The position numbers and the translations under genes are program-made. DNA of 64,000 nucleotides. Source: Blasia pusilla (lineage: Eukaryota > Marchantiophyta > Marchantiopsida > Blasiales). The notes under the pieces are model-generated. The model was not told the DNA's origin, ran no database searches, and worked only from the letters and a program-made list of their open reading frames with translations. The stretch is from positions 50,530,001 through 50,594,000 of the forward strand of contig CM114271.1 in assembly GCA_050084515.1 (NCBI GenBank), read 5' to 3'. This document shows positions 22,422 through 35,100 of the stretch, piece after piece (position 1 is the first letter of the stretch; each line of letters starts with the position of its first letter).

Positions 22422-24960
22422 GCATGGGATCCAAATATTCTCCTCATCATGATCTTATGTTCATCCCCTTTTTTTATTTAGATTTGGTAATATCCTTGCC
22501 TTAGGTCTATCTTGGTAAAATACTTTGACGCCGCCACCGCATCAAATAAGTCATCTGCCAAAGGCAATGGATACTTGATCTTTATGGTCTTTTTTTTAAG
22601 CGCCTTGTAATCCACACACAAGCGCATAGACCCATCCTCCTTTGAGATGAAAAGGGAAGGTTCTCCACATGTCCACGTACTCATGCAAATGAACCCACTT
22701 TCCTCCGATGCCTTAATGTCCTCAGATCATATTGGAGTTTCCTTTCTTGGGGAGTCATCCTCCAAGGGTTCATGGTAATTTGGTTTGTTTTGGGTTAGAG
22801 TTCAATCTTATAACCCATGTTTTGCCTAGGCAATAACCCTTTTGAAAGTTCTCAAGTTAAGATGTCCCCAAATCCTTGCAAGATTTTCCACACTTTAGGC
22901 GCACGGTTTCCTTTCTTGTTCCTCCTTTGGTGGTGCATCCTCCAATTCAAACTCAACTTTTAACGTGACTCCCCAGCATTGGAACTCACCTTTGAGATCT
23001 TTTCCAAGTTGCTTGGCTGAAATCAATTGAGCAACGTGCTTTATTTGATTAACCCTCAATATTTAAGGACGCAAATTTGTGCTTTGAATCTGAAGAAACC
23101 TCAAGAATCCTCATGGCATTTCCATTATCAAGAGGAACCTCCAATACGCCTTTAGCTGATTTAATTACTATGGCATGTCTATGCAAAGACCTTAGTGATA
23201 AAAAAACATCTTTGCTGCCCAAGCTACATACTAGAGAATTTCCCTAGCGTTAAACTTGGCTTCCACTCCTAGAATCACCATCTCAATGTTCAAAACTTGG
23301 GTTGAGGTGGTTCCCAAGTATCCATCCATATTTATCACAACTTGGGGTTTCTCCATGGAGATTATTGGCGCTCCCAACCTCTCCATTGCCTTCAGATCAA
23401 GGAAGTTGCAGGTTGCCCTTGTGTGAATCAAAGCAACCACGGATTTTCCTGCAATCAGTATCTCAACTAGAAATTGGCACTTACTACCATCCTAATGTGA
23501 CTCCTTTGAAGCTAGGCTCATCACCTCCCCTCCACTCATTCCGTGAAGGCTCTCGATCAAACACGTTAAATGTCAAGGCTAGTCTCCCTTATTAGGTCAA
23601 CGTCCTCACACTTGTTGATTGCTCTCGCTCGCTACACCTACGGTCGGGCCTTTCATACATTGGCCCCTTTTTCCTTTGGGCACTCCTGCTTGAAATGACT
23701 AGGATCACAACAAACATGACACCCTCTTGCATCAGGTTCACTCAACGTCGTCCCTTGCTTGGAACATGGCAAGTTTTGAGGTTTGAACATTATAGGTTCT
23801 AACTTTCCATGCAGCCTTATATTATCTCATTGGGTTTCTTCTTGTTCACCTTGTCAGACAAAACCCTTGTCTTTGTAAAAGGGATCACCTTGTCTCACTT
23901 CATTTCAGATCAGATAAATCGCCCACGAGTTGAGTAGCCATGTCAATGGCCACCTTTCGCTTCCCAAACTTGGTTTTCGACGTAGTAATTTTCTATCTTT
24001 GTTTTTTTTAAAACTTGGGCAGCATTGCATCCACAAAGTTGAAGATTTGAATGGCGTCTGACATACCATTAATCACTTCCAACCTCACTTGGAATTGAGA
24101 AATAAAACTTGCAATTGAGCCTCCCAACTACACTTTTCGCAAGTGAATTCTAGCTTGGGTCACATGATCTTGAAGTGCTTAAAAGCTTCTCATTTTTTAG
24201 ATAAGCACCCCAATCTGGCTCCATGGTATTCCCATCCTTACAAAATTATTGGTAACATTTTAGTGGATATGTCTCTAATTTCAAAGAGGCCTCAACTCCC
24301 CACTTGGCTCTTGAGACCTAGTAAGTCCCAAAAACATTGATATACTCTACCAATCGTGACCCATTAATTGAGGCGCTTGATATCCATATTGCTCCTATAC
24401 ACAAGTAACTTCTTCTTCATGTCTCCCAATTGACACCCTAGGGAAAAGACCAAATTTGAACTACATGCCTTTATGGTCTCCCCAACCACATTGTCCATCT
24501 AGGATTACGGTTGTTCCTTCAACGCCCTCAAAGATGGCACACTAAACCTACTTGAAACTCACGGGAAATTGAACCAGCACAACCTTCCTCTTCATCATTA
24601 CTGATTCTTTTGGCTCACCCATATGGGCGTCATACCACAGAGGTCTAGTTCCTCCAACAAGTTACCAAGAATCTTGGACAAGGAGTTTTTCCCAATCAAT
24701 GTTTCATCTTCCTAACCCTCATCATCATCGAGGATTTGATATAATTAGCCCATACCCTTGAAGTCTTGTGGGAGATCAAGCGCAATAGGCTCATTCTCCA
24801 AATATCTCCGATCTTCTCCAAGTCCGGGTGGTTCGAGAGCCATGACCTTGTTCCTACCTCTACAAGACTTGTCCTTATCTTTGGCAGTGCCCATTGCTGC
24901 CACCAAAATCACCCACTAACCTTTATCTTATACCACATCATAGAGTCCATCCTCTACTTC
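19834..24960 (-). pseudogene. Ty3/gypsy element, Gag-protease-RT-RNase H-integrase, decayed
   Basis: Minus-strand order from high to low coordinate: Gag region (about 24.9-23.6 kb) with an intact CX2CX4HX4C knuckle, CHVCCDPSHFKQEC, at about 23735-23680; a protease-like stretch at 23440-23231 (ALIHTRATCNFLDLKAMERL, with the catalytic D of the usual DSGA-type motif replaced); RT at 22684-22478 ([20 protein letters not shown], then [13 protein letters not shown]); RT active site FFNEILIYS in block B'; RNase H, integrase and a chromo-like tail down to 19834, where the duplication junction truncates it. LTRs are not identified. A possible primer site with TGGTTCCAAGC lies near 25520 on the minus strand. 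Numerous stops make it non-functional. Confidence 0.85.
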
Positions 24961-25797
24961 ATCTAGCTTCACCCCGAGGCACTCTCAAAATTGAGCTTTA
25001 CAAGTGGAAGACTTAGTTGAGTCCCAAAGACTCAACTAGTTGCCCATTCTATAGGTAACTGAGAATCCGCCAAGCATTAATTCAGTTGAGTCTCACTTAG
25101 TTCATATCATCTCTCTAGGAAACATCCTCTCCAAGCCTTAATCAATCTCCCCAAGTCGCTTGCCTAAACTAGAGCCTGGAGGTTGATTCTTCAAAGTGCG
25201 TCCCTTAGCTCAAACCTAAAACACTATTAAACACGCATCACGATTAGTTCCTAGTTCAAGGACTTGAGCGGGTAGAGAGGGAGGGTCTCCCCCTAGCCCT
25301 AGCCTCTCCTCATCCCCCTTATGGTATTTCTGAATTTTTCCAAGGGAACCCCACCTTCCCCATTGTCACCCTCAGACCCATGATTTTTTCCCTTAGATCT
25401 TATGTGGTTTGCCACTCTGAGGCTTGAATTTAACTAGTCCTCCATCAAGATGCCTTGATAGAATAGAGGCTTCTTGCAGCTTAGGCCAACTTTCGGCTCC
25501 CAATTGCATATTGAAGCTTGGAACCATGTTTCATATGTCTCATGACTACCGCCCATCGTAACTCCTTGTTTGGCGTCTTATGGTTGTCTTTCCACCCTTT
25601 GTGCTCTAGTCTCATGGTGTCTCACCCATCTTGACTACTCACGTGGCGCTTGGCTCAAGGTCTGAAACCTTGCTTGCCTTTCCTTTTTCTCTTTGAGTAG
25701 TTATGCCCCAATCTCACCTAAGGCTAGTTACTAGACATGTGCATGTCTTGCCTAGTGTTAGTCCCACAATTGGTTCCGCCCGAATCGTGGAACTCCA
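24961..25797. other. Unassigned; possible leader or LTR of the gypsy element
   Basis: This is where the 5' leader and 5' LTR of the minus-strand gypsy element should lie, but with no second LTR in the window (the 3' end was cut at 19834) it cannot be delimited. Confidence 0.25.
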
Positions 25798-26146
25798 TGA
25801 TCTCAATCACCTGCTACTCAAAAGATTATTGAGATCAAGATTTGCAAGAAGTGCTAGTTCTTGTTGTAATCTCAATGATTCCAATCACTTCCTTCCAACT
25901 ATTGTTAAAGTTACAATAATTTTTTGGCTCAAAAAGTTTTCTGGGTAGTGAATATCTATAGTCCCAATCATTTTCTCTAAAAGTTTTTAGATTTTATAAT
26001 GAGTAATGTTTATTTTTAATTCTAGCCAATATTGTGGATCAAAATGATCCCAATGACTTCCTCATTCAAATTTGTACAAATATTGTTGAGATTCGATAAA
26101 GACCTAAAGCTTAAGTACTTGTTCTAGAAATTCATGATCCCAATCA
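25798..26146 (+). repeat. Degenerate tandem repeat, about 78-89-bp spacing
   Basis: The word TGAT(C/T)(C/T)CAATCAC or a close variant recurs at 25798, 25876, 25958, 26045 and 26134. An inverted variant, GTGATTGGGATCATG, lies near 26327. The sequence between the words is weakly similar. Confidence 0.5.
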
Positions 26147-26214
26147 CATACCCCGTGGAGCCCTCCCATGATTCCGAGTGATTAGGATGATTTACATTTA
26201 GCATTTTTTATTGG

Positions 26215-26886
26215 ATGGTTGATGAGGATCATGATATCATGTTCTTCATCTGCTTTTTCCTTTATGTTGGAATGGAGGGATTTGGGTTGGTGTTAGGTGA
26301 TCAGGATCGTGTAGATTTCGGGCAAGTGATTGGGATCATGAAGACTCGTTTCATGCTTGAGATACTTGAACTGAATCTAGAAGATGATAGGATCAATAAG
26401 GTTCATGAACTTGGTATTAATTCCTTGTCATTTCTTTCCTTAGCTCACTCCCAAGAAAATAAGAAGGCAATCACAAAATTGTGGGATGACCACAATTTGG
26501 TTTAAGACAATGGTCTTCTCACTCACCACTTGAGCTTGTGGGATGCTTCAAACTACAAGGAAGATATGAAATTCTCCTATATCTTCATAGAGCCAGGCTA
26601 TAAGAAGAAGGTCATAGAGGAACTTGGCACCATCGTTGACTTTGGGTTGGTGGAGTACACCAGTAAGCAAGACCTCTCCATCAAGTCATTCACTCTTCTA
26701 CTTGATGTATCAAGAGGATTTACAAAGCCTAATGGATGTACGCTCATTACGCTTGGCCATTCTTGGAATCTTGGATGGACCCACATAGGCGATGATACTC
26801 TCCTCCGTGCCCTATGTGAATTTCATTGTTCTCCTTCTCGTTGCCATGTTTCTATTCACTTGAAGGATTTTTTTTTTCAGCTATAG
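26215..26886 (+). CDS. Two unrecognised open frames
   Basis: 26215-26505 (96 codons; hydrophobic start FFICFFLYVGMEGFGLVL, then acidic) and 26530-26886 (118 codons; SYIFIEPGYKKKVIEELG) lie 24 bp apart in frames that differ by 0 modulo 3, so a single read-through product is conceivable. I recognise no family. 26887-27669 contains no feature that I can support. Confidence 0.2.
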
Positions 26887-27669
26887 ATGAGTAGCATTGC
26901 ACTTATTGGACTAGTTTAGAGATAGAGTCGAAAAGTTAGGAGCAGAGCAAAGAGAAAACTTAAGCCAGAGAGCCAAGAGCAAAGTTAGAGTCAAAGCTGG
27001 ACGCTGAAATTAAATTGCAAAGACGAGAGTGGGCTAGGAAGTGCTAGCTTAAGACCCGATAATAGATAAATTTTATTATTGAACTACTTGCAATGTGTTG
27101 CAAACAAAGCTTAGTTTTGTAAGACTATAAGTATGTAGTGACCACCACTTGGAGGACTAAAATTTTTGGCTCAGATAGCATGATAACACACCATATTAGA
27201 GCCACTATGCAAGCTCATCAATTCGCACAACATGAAAGACTCACTGCTCAATAATGAGTAAAATGCTTGGAAAAAGTGAGATGAGAATAAATCACCTCTT
27301 TCTTTGATTACAAGTTGTACCTAATATAATGTCATACCATTTGAAAATGAAAAATTAACAAATGCATTATTCATCATGTCCCTAGAACATCACTATCCCA
27401 AAGATGGATCTAGACATGGACTTGGATTTTGTGTAAGTGTGCAACCTTGTTGCTTTGGTACCATCCCCTTGAACTTCTACTTGAAGGATATATTCTAATG
27501 AAAGAATAAGATAAATTATAGCCATTGTGTATCATATAATATAAAAACTATGAAGATTCACTAACCTATCAAATAGATTGTATCCACAAATCTAGATTTG
27601 AGAGCAAAACTTTGTTTGTTTCTTAAGTATTCAATGTAATATCTACCAAAGTTATATCACATCGTAATA

Positions 27670-28118
27670 AAGGTTGCATGTGGAAAAATTTCGTGTCTAC
27701 GGACTTACATTAGTCTTATGGAAGGACTTTTCCATGTGGGCCCCACCTTCCCCGTCTTTCTTATTCCCCACTTGCCTACGTATTCTTTAGTTTCATGTTA
27801 CTTCCTCCTTCTACTCCCACTCCCTCCCCCCTTAATGACCCACTCAATCTTGCCCTACTTTCCATCATGAACAATAAGTATGGACCCTACCCAAGGTTGC
27901 ATGTGGACAAAGTCGCTATTTGTGGGCATGTCCATGTCCGTCCTATAGAAGGACTAATCCATATGGGCCCCACCTTTTTCTTCTTTCTCATTCCCCTTAC
28001 TTGCCTTCGTGTTCCATACTTCCCCATTTCTTCCTGTCCCACCTCTTGCAACCCATGTTAGTGGACATGTCCAGACTTTTATGGAGTCCTAAGGAAGGAC
28101 TTGTCCATTTTTGCAACC
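27670..28118. mobile_element. MITE-like elements with AAGGTTGCA ends
   Basis: 27893-28118 begins AAGGTTGCATGTGGACAAAG and ends with an imperfect inverted copy (GACTTGTCCATTTTTGCAACC). A second start, AAGGTTGCATGTGGAAAAAT, lies at 27670. Both carry an inner GGACTT/ATCCAT(G/A)TGGGCCCCACCTT motif. No transposase is encoded. They match the family seen at 43926, 45293 and 46502. Confidence 0.5.
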
Positions 28119-29690
28119 ATGAACCTACCTCTTATAATCCCTATCGTGCACGTGTCTAGACTTGTTAATTCATCTTCGAAATGGATTTTTCCGTTATTTA
28201 CAACCATGATCTTAACAAAAAATAACTAATATTTCAAAATAATTAGGTAATATTAGAATTTAGTTCTTTGTTTTATTATTAATGAATTACTTGGAGTAGA
28301 AATATTCTTGTAGAGAAAGAACCCTATTTGGTTAATTTTTTTACACTTGTTTTAAATTAGAGGATACATTAAATCAAAGCGTCTAAACAACAACTACTTG
28401 TGGCTATGCAAATTGAGTGACGTTGGATAATATGTGCTCTTATGAAAGACTTCCCCTTAACCAATGTAGGATAAAAAGACAACCAAGCTTCTATTATGCT
28501 AATAGACACATCTAGATTCCATGACACTACCTTTCATATCAAAATAGGATCTCACTTTAGCTAGCATGTGAGATTGTACACGTTCTTAAGTGCCCCACAC
28601 AAGATATGGTGGCTTACATTTTATCACCTCCTACCAAAACTAGGATTTGTAGTTTACATTTTATCCCTTGAAAATGCTAAGATAAGAAAGAAAACATAAG
28701 CTATGATAGCTTGCATTTTATGACCTCCTACCAAAACAAACTATTCAAGAACATGAATAGTTATGACTATTTGATGGACCAGATGAATATCCTTTTTTCA
28801 CCCCTTTCTCTATATTAGTTAGTTGGGATCAACTAGCCTTCTTGATTTGCAAACACCTCTCTACTTGATACGTGACAATCGAGCAACAAGAAAATGTTTC
28901 ACATCCTACGGACAACAAGAAAAAAATTGGAATTTATGAACAATATCATTAATCTCTTCCTTTCACGGGCTATACACTAGCTCTTCAAACACTTTTTTTA
29001 TTTTCCGTCCATGGCACAGGCACCTTACTAGTATAGATTGAGCTAAGGTATTTCATGGATTACATTGTAGTTTTGATCTCCATGTGAGATATGTAAAGAT
29101 ATCTCTTCTTTTAGAAAATAGAGGAGGACATGAACTAGTGGGAGAAGACTTAAGTACGGAATTGGGTTGGTCGAGGTGGACATCACTTTTTGAGGTACAT
29201 GGGATAAGATTGGAATTTTGAACTTGAGGATGTATAGGGCTCAAGGGACTCAAAATTTATTAATGTTGGAATGACAAATTTCAACTTGATCAACATGGGT
29301 TCACTCCTGGTTTTGATTTTCAACTTTCACAACATGAGGTACATAGAGGAGTTGGCCCTCCATTTAGCTAGGATGGAGGGGCAAGAGCACACCAATTTCT
29401 AAGTAGGTCTAGAAAATCCAAGAGGAAAACTATAATCGTGGTATGGAAAAGCTTCCAAAGAAATGACATGGCCTTAATTTTAAGATGGAGGGATGTCTAA
29501 AACACTCCTAAGTAGGTCTAAAAAATCCTTGAGGGAAAAACCTTCAAAATAGTGGCACCCTCCGTATTCCTCTCCGTATGAGAACACCTTGTCCATCAGT
29601 GATGGCAGCGACTACTTGAAACAACACGACCTTTTATAGTTCATTCATGATGTACTATGTATTCGATTACTAGCCTTTGTATACTACATA
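28119..29690. other. Unassigned AT-rich DNA
   Basis: No gene seen. A short direct repeat, TTTTATCACCTCCTACCAAAAC (28619-28640) and TTTTATGACCTCCTACCAAAAC (28716-28737), is the only structure noted. Another possible MITE end, TTTACAACCATG, is near 28199. Confidence 0.3.
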
Positions 29691-29734
29691 CGCACATTAC
29701 TTCCACAATTTCCTTCATCTATTTCTGCGCATAT

Positions 29735-30060
29735 CCTCAAACACGGCACCGAGCTGCACCATGGCGTGGACAAAGAAAGAACACGACACAAGAAGTTCGC
29801 CTGCGATGATAAACAACGCGCTTGTAGAGGCTCACATTGGAGAAGTGATGGCCATGATCGGTTCTGGCCACATTCAAATAGGTAGGAAAGTCCAATGTCT
29901 CTAGTAATCGGGGCGTTCGCTTCAAGTCCTTGTCACTGGAAGACGTCCAGGCATTATAAGCAGCATGCTGAGAAAATGGAGTTGTTATGAAACATCTACC
30001 GTAGGACTGAGCTTGGCTGGTCAAGCTTGCTTGGGAAATTGTCTCGCCCTGACACCGTCC
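29735..30060 (-). pseudogene. Second At4g22030-like fragment, deleted and frameshifted
   Basis: The minus strand matches the C-terminal half of the gene at 7195-8495. In order: DNFPSKLDQP-type sequence near 30050, YNAWTSSSDKDLKRT against NGWTSSGMQDLKRT, LDFPTYLNVAR against SDVPAYVNMAK, a shortened membrane region, then QLGAVFE. Several deletions and at least two frame changes occur, and no N-terminal half is found upstream. It is a truncated paralogue, more decayed than the copy near 7-8.5 kb. It shows that this family has moved or duplicated locally. Confidence 0.7.
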
Positions 30061-31855
30061 AACTCGATGTTTGGATCGGGTCTTGTTCGGAGTTTGCAAA
30101 GAAGGCCTCCTACGAGGCTGTGACCCAAACAGTCATCCGAAGGCTCCCTCTAGGAATTTTCCCCATTGCCCATGTAGCCTTCCGAGGCTATATCAACGAC
30201 GATCTAATATGTGACCAACACGCGTCAGAACGGGACGACCGCATCTCATTGCCATAAAATGCGATTGATTCACTGGTCTATGAGAAAATCCGATTCCTGA
30301 CGCTGAAGTCGGATTCAAAGTCGTTAAGGTCTGCATTCCATATAAGGTTTTTGACCCAACCTGCTCATGACATTTCGGTGGTCCGCTTCGTGAGACCAGA
30401 GTCTGGTTTCCCCAAGCGTCTCAACTTTGGCCATAAATTATGTAGGAAAGAATCAAGCATGTCTGGTCTAGGATCTGTATGCAGTCAGCGTCCCAAGTCC
30501 GTGTGCGACTCGCTGTGGGTAGCTTCCAAGTCACGGACCTTTCTCAGTTAAGCATATAGAACACACCGCGTTCATTTTTTAATAATTTAAAATAACTTAA
30601 CGTTCTTTTAAATACGAAGATTAAAACTACTCGGTTTGTGAACCACCACATTTTGTGTCCAAAATTTTCAGGACAATTTTGAATGATTTTTTTTCGAAAG
30701 ACATGAAAAGTATTTCTACAGAACGCCGCAGAAACCACAAATAGCATAGAGTGATTAGAGAAGGTCTGTGTCTCCACCCTAGAAACAAAGATTGAAACTC
30801 GTCTGTAATAATGAGTGTGAAAGCATATATGTATTCCGGAAAACTATCCAGAAGTTTCTTCGGATGGGAAACGGGGTACCTCTCCGGATTCTCAAGGTGA
30901 AATTTTATATGCCCGGGTAGAGACTGCTGAATACGAATTGTCATTTTTTTATAAAAGTGGTATAGCCCTGTGTCGTACTTCTGGTATTGTGCCTCCTAAA
31001 CCTGGTGTTGCCTGGTCGAAGGCTTTCACCCGGGTGACACCTTTTAATATCTGTTCTAAGTGGTACTTCAAGATTTGACCCGACCTTCGGGCTTTACATA
31101 ATGCATCAAAATAATTGTAATAATCGAATCACATAACGTCCACTTAAAACATTTGTAAAGCGCAGATCTGAATTAGTTTAAGTGAAGAACTACCCGGCCG
31201 CATGAACTAATGTTTTGGAAGATTAATAATATATATATAAATAGAAAATAGGATGGGAAATCCATCAGGATACAAATGAGGGGCATAGAGAGGAAAAAAA
31301 ACCCAAAGGGCCAAAACCAGCCCCGTGGAGAACTAATGGCTGATTCCTCAGATTACTCTAAATACTCTACTTCTCGTACAAGAGCATTTCCTCGAAATTT
31401 TCCAGGTCTTCTAAGTTCTCCCTTCATATACCTACCAGCAACCCGGCGGCGGCGGACTTATGTTGTCGGAGTGGAGGCTTTCAAATTTCCCTTATTTCAT
31501 CCGCGCACAAAGCCATCTTCCATCATCGCATCCGCATCGACGGTGAAAGAAATCTATGAAAACATGCCACGTGGCTGATAATAAGGGTGAGGAACTTGGA
31601 TCGATCGCCCGTGTCCCTACCGATCGAAGGGGCGACATTCCTTGCCCTCTTCTCCACGATGCTCTGTTACTGTTTGAATGGACGCTTTCTCCCTCCCGCC
31701 ACTGCCGAGATCTCTCGTCTATAAATTGAAATCGAGGAGTACAATTTTCGACGGCTGCACTTTCGTTCAAATGTCTACATGTCACGATTCGTCAAGCTGA
31801 CCGTCCAACAGAAGAAATCCATCCGGCGAGCATTTTCAAGCTGTATATTTGGTTT
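30061..31855. other. Unrecognised region with several medium open frames
   Basis: Plus-strand frames 30027-30257, 30351-30551 and 31276-31578 (with a CGGCGGCGGCGG run encoding Arg) and minus-strand frame 30627-30944 match nothing that I know. CpG content is high at 31.3-31.8 kb, and TATAAATTG near 31721 could be a core promoter. Confidence 0.25.
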
Positions 31856-32005
31856 TTCCCGACCCGCACTCCTAGTTGGCTCTTCCAGGAAGAGCCCTCT
31901 AGTAGTGCGGGTCGGGAATTTGACACAGATATGTGTCAATTTAACTGGCCGGTTAAATTTTACACATATCTTCGAGTAGAGAGATCCTTTCTAAAAGGAT
32001 TCTAG
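31856..32005. repeat. Cluster of four consecutive foldbacks, last followed by CTAG
   Basis: (1) 31856-31886 and 31888-31918 are 31-nt inverted copies with three mismatches around one A; the stem contains CCCGACCCGCACT. (2) TTGACACA-GATA-TGTGTCAA, 31920-31939. (3) AATTTAAC-6 nt-GTTAAATT, 31938-31959. (4) ATCCTTT-CTA-AAAGGAT, 31984-32000, followed by T, then CTAG (32002-32005) and T. Hairpin + CTAG|T is the 3'-end signature of plant Helitrons, here facing the plus strand, although the usual hairpin-to-end gap is longer. The neighbouring Helitron coding region is on the minus strand. Confidence 0.7.
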
Positions 32006-32163
32006 TCCCGACGAAGTGATTGATATTCTTCCTAAATAGTAGTGGCCTAGTAATACACCAGCCTCAAAATTTGGCATATACAAAATTAATCATACCAATA
32101 AGTAAAGCATTAATGAAAATGCATATTAATATTAAATTTCCCACATATAATGTTAGTTTAATT

Positions 32164-35100
32164 TTAATTTAGCATTTTATCATATATAACATTTTTTATG
32201 TAAATACTTATTTTATTAGTAGCATTTTTATTATCTATCATAATATGAATAGAATTTTTCAAGCCTACTCTTGATAAGGCAACATGCAATTGCGCATGAG
32301 AAAATACTGGATTTGGCAAGTAAATATCAACTCTATCTAATGTTTGATTTTGAGACTTATTAATAGTCATTGCAAAAGCGAGACGTATAGAAAATTGAAA
32401 TTGTCGCAAATTGAAAGGTAGGCCGAATCAGACGCAATCAATGAAATACGTGGATTGAAAACTCAAACTCCAATGGTTTTTCCCGTGATAATTGTTGCAT
32501 CTACAAGATGTCGACTAAAGCCAGCTATCACCAACCGTGTCCCGTTTGCTTGTCCCTTTGCTCCATTCATATTCCATAATAGCATTATCGGAGCTCCAAT
32601 CTTCAAAGTCAGACAATGAGGTGGCAATCCATATGGTAAACATGTATTCAAAAATTGTTTCGGATAAACAAATCTCATCTCATCGTCGGAAACTGAATCA
32701 TCACTCAAGAAAGTATGCTCCTGCAAAAAACAAAATAAATTACTAATAATAAGAGAGATGATAGAAAAATATAGCAATACAATAATGAAAATATAATAAT
32801 GATATTCAAGAACATAAATATTACCTCCACTGGAAATCGAGACATGATTTTTGCATTTCTAATATCCAGAGTAGTATTCTTGGTTGACAAAATGGATGTA
32901 CCCATCAAGAAATCAATATCACTCCACTTATGAACATCATGTCCATAAACAATGTCAATAAGATCATTAATCCTGGTGGTTTTAACAATTATCGCACACA
33001 GAACTTGTATAAAATCCTCTCCAAGATCCAAATGTAACGGTACACGACCCTCTCCTACCTCTAATAACCACGTTGCAAACGCTTCTTGCTCTTCTCGTGC
33101 ATATCCTGCAAATAAATATAAGATGAAGGAATGAGTAAATATTCAAAATATTCAAAAAACCACATGAAATGAAAAAAACAAAATGTTAGGTTTATTCTTT
33201 AATACCTTGTAAAGTATTAACTCTCATGTTGGTAGTGAGTTTCAATATTCTCACGTAAGACCAAATAAGTGATCTTCTAAGTGTTGCACGCACAACTGTC
33301 GCACGATCTCCACGACAAACAACTGGAAGAAGTTGTTGGAAGTCACCATCAAATAAAATGATCATCCCCCCAAAAGGCAAGTCTCGTAATTGAGGATCCA
33401 TCAAACCCATGATATCTTGGAAAGTACGATTAATGGCTCAAATTCATGACGATGGGTCATAGGAGCTTCATCCCACACGATCAACTTCGCCTTTTGATAA
33501 GGCGGGCCATATGATTATTGACCGATAGGCTAGAAAATAGATAAAAAAACAATATGTGAGGAACATTTATGAAGAAAAAATATAAGAATCTAAGAATATA
33601 ACAATAATATGCATGCCATAAAAGGAAAAGAAATCTTAAATCTAGACTTACTTGCAAGCAGAACTTTCATGTACTTGGATAGGAATCTTGAATCATTAAT
33701 GAGCAATACGACCTCCATCCAATAATAAAGCGGCAATCCCTAAAGATGCAACTGCAAAAGCTATGTGACCCTTGCTCCGTACCATTGCAAGAAGAAGGTT
33801 GTACAAAAAGGTTTTTCCTCTTCCGCCAGGACCATTGATAAAGAAAAGTTTTGCTTGAGAAATCCATATTTTTAGTTATAGAAAAGCACTTAAAATAATA
33901 AAACTTATAGAAATTAAAAGAGTAAAAATAAATATATACATAATATAAAAATATATAATTATATTTATACATAATATCCACTTATAGAATGCGGCGCATC
34001 CTGTAAGATCTCGCCAAAAAAATTACAAATAACTTCCCAAATAGCTCGTTATCCATCATTTAAAGACATCTTTCTTGCTCTTACACATTCACAAAGCATA
34101 CCATGATCGTAGGAGAGTTCTTCCTCTTCTAGACGCGAAATAGATAAATCACGAGCTTGGAAATCTGGTTGAGGCATGTCCGGAAAGTCCGCCATACTTT
34201 TACCATGATCTTGAAGATGGTAATGGACCTCCAATAATGCAAGATTAATAATGTGAACATCCAATGGGAGTGTCGGAATACCAATTCTCATTACAAGGAA
34301 CAAATATAGAAGCTAAAATATAAATAGAATACCTAAAATATTCATAAGAGAAATAAGAAAAAAATTGACTTAACAAAAGGCATGTATATTGCAACATGTC
34401 TTTGATGCATAAGATCTCCTCTCAATGGAACAACAAAATCTTCCTACACCATAGCCAAAAGGGAAGGTGTATTATATAGAAGACTAATGGCAAAGAGTAG
34501 ACATAATGAATAGCCAGTACGAATGACAACAGCCTCTTCAAAGCAAGAAAAGATCTCTCTATCGTCCTCCAAAAGTCCCATCTGAATAGCGGTCTCTTTG
34601 AAGGTAGGATAGACTACACCATTGATAGTTCTCAAATCTTGATATGATTTAGCTCCTCTCACATGATGGAGAAGTAATCATAAATAGTGATGCTCCCCTT
34701 CAGCTAGGATTAGCCCAAAAAAAGTATTAGGAAGGAAACATGAATGTGTTTATAACATTTATTCAAATTTTTCCTTAATAATTGTATCTTAATATAGAAT
34801 AGAAAGTTTACCTGGGTTTGTCATATACAGACGTCCAATAGGATGCCCACATCCTTTTCGTGCACGTTTACACGAATGCCATCGCTTTATATTCCAAGAG
34901 TAATGGGAAGGGAACTCCAAATAAAGATATTTTCGCGCAGTCGAATCAAAAACATTTGTTGCAAACCATTGAGTGAGAGTGGTTTCCTTACTTCACTCTA
35001 GAATATTACTCAATGAATCTTGCCCATGAAAATATACCATTGGACTGTCTAGAAGATGAACAATCAATCTCACAATATTTGGTTGCTCTGCATGTAGACT

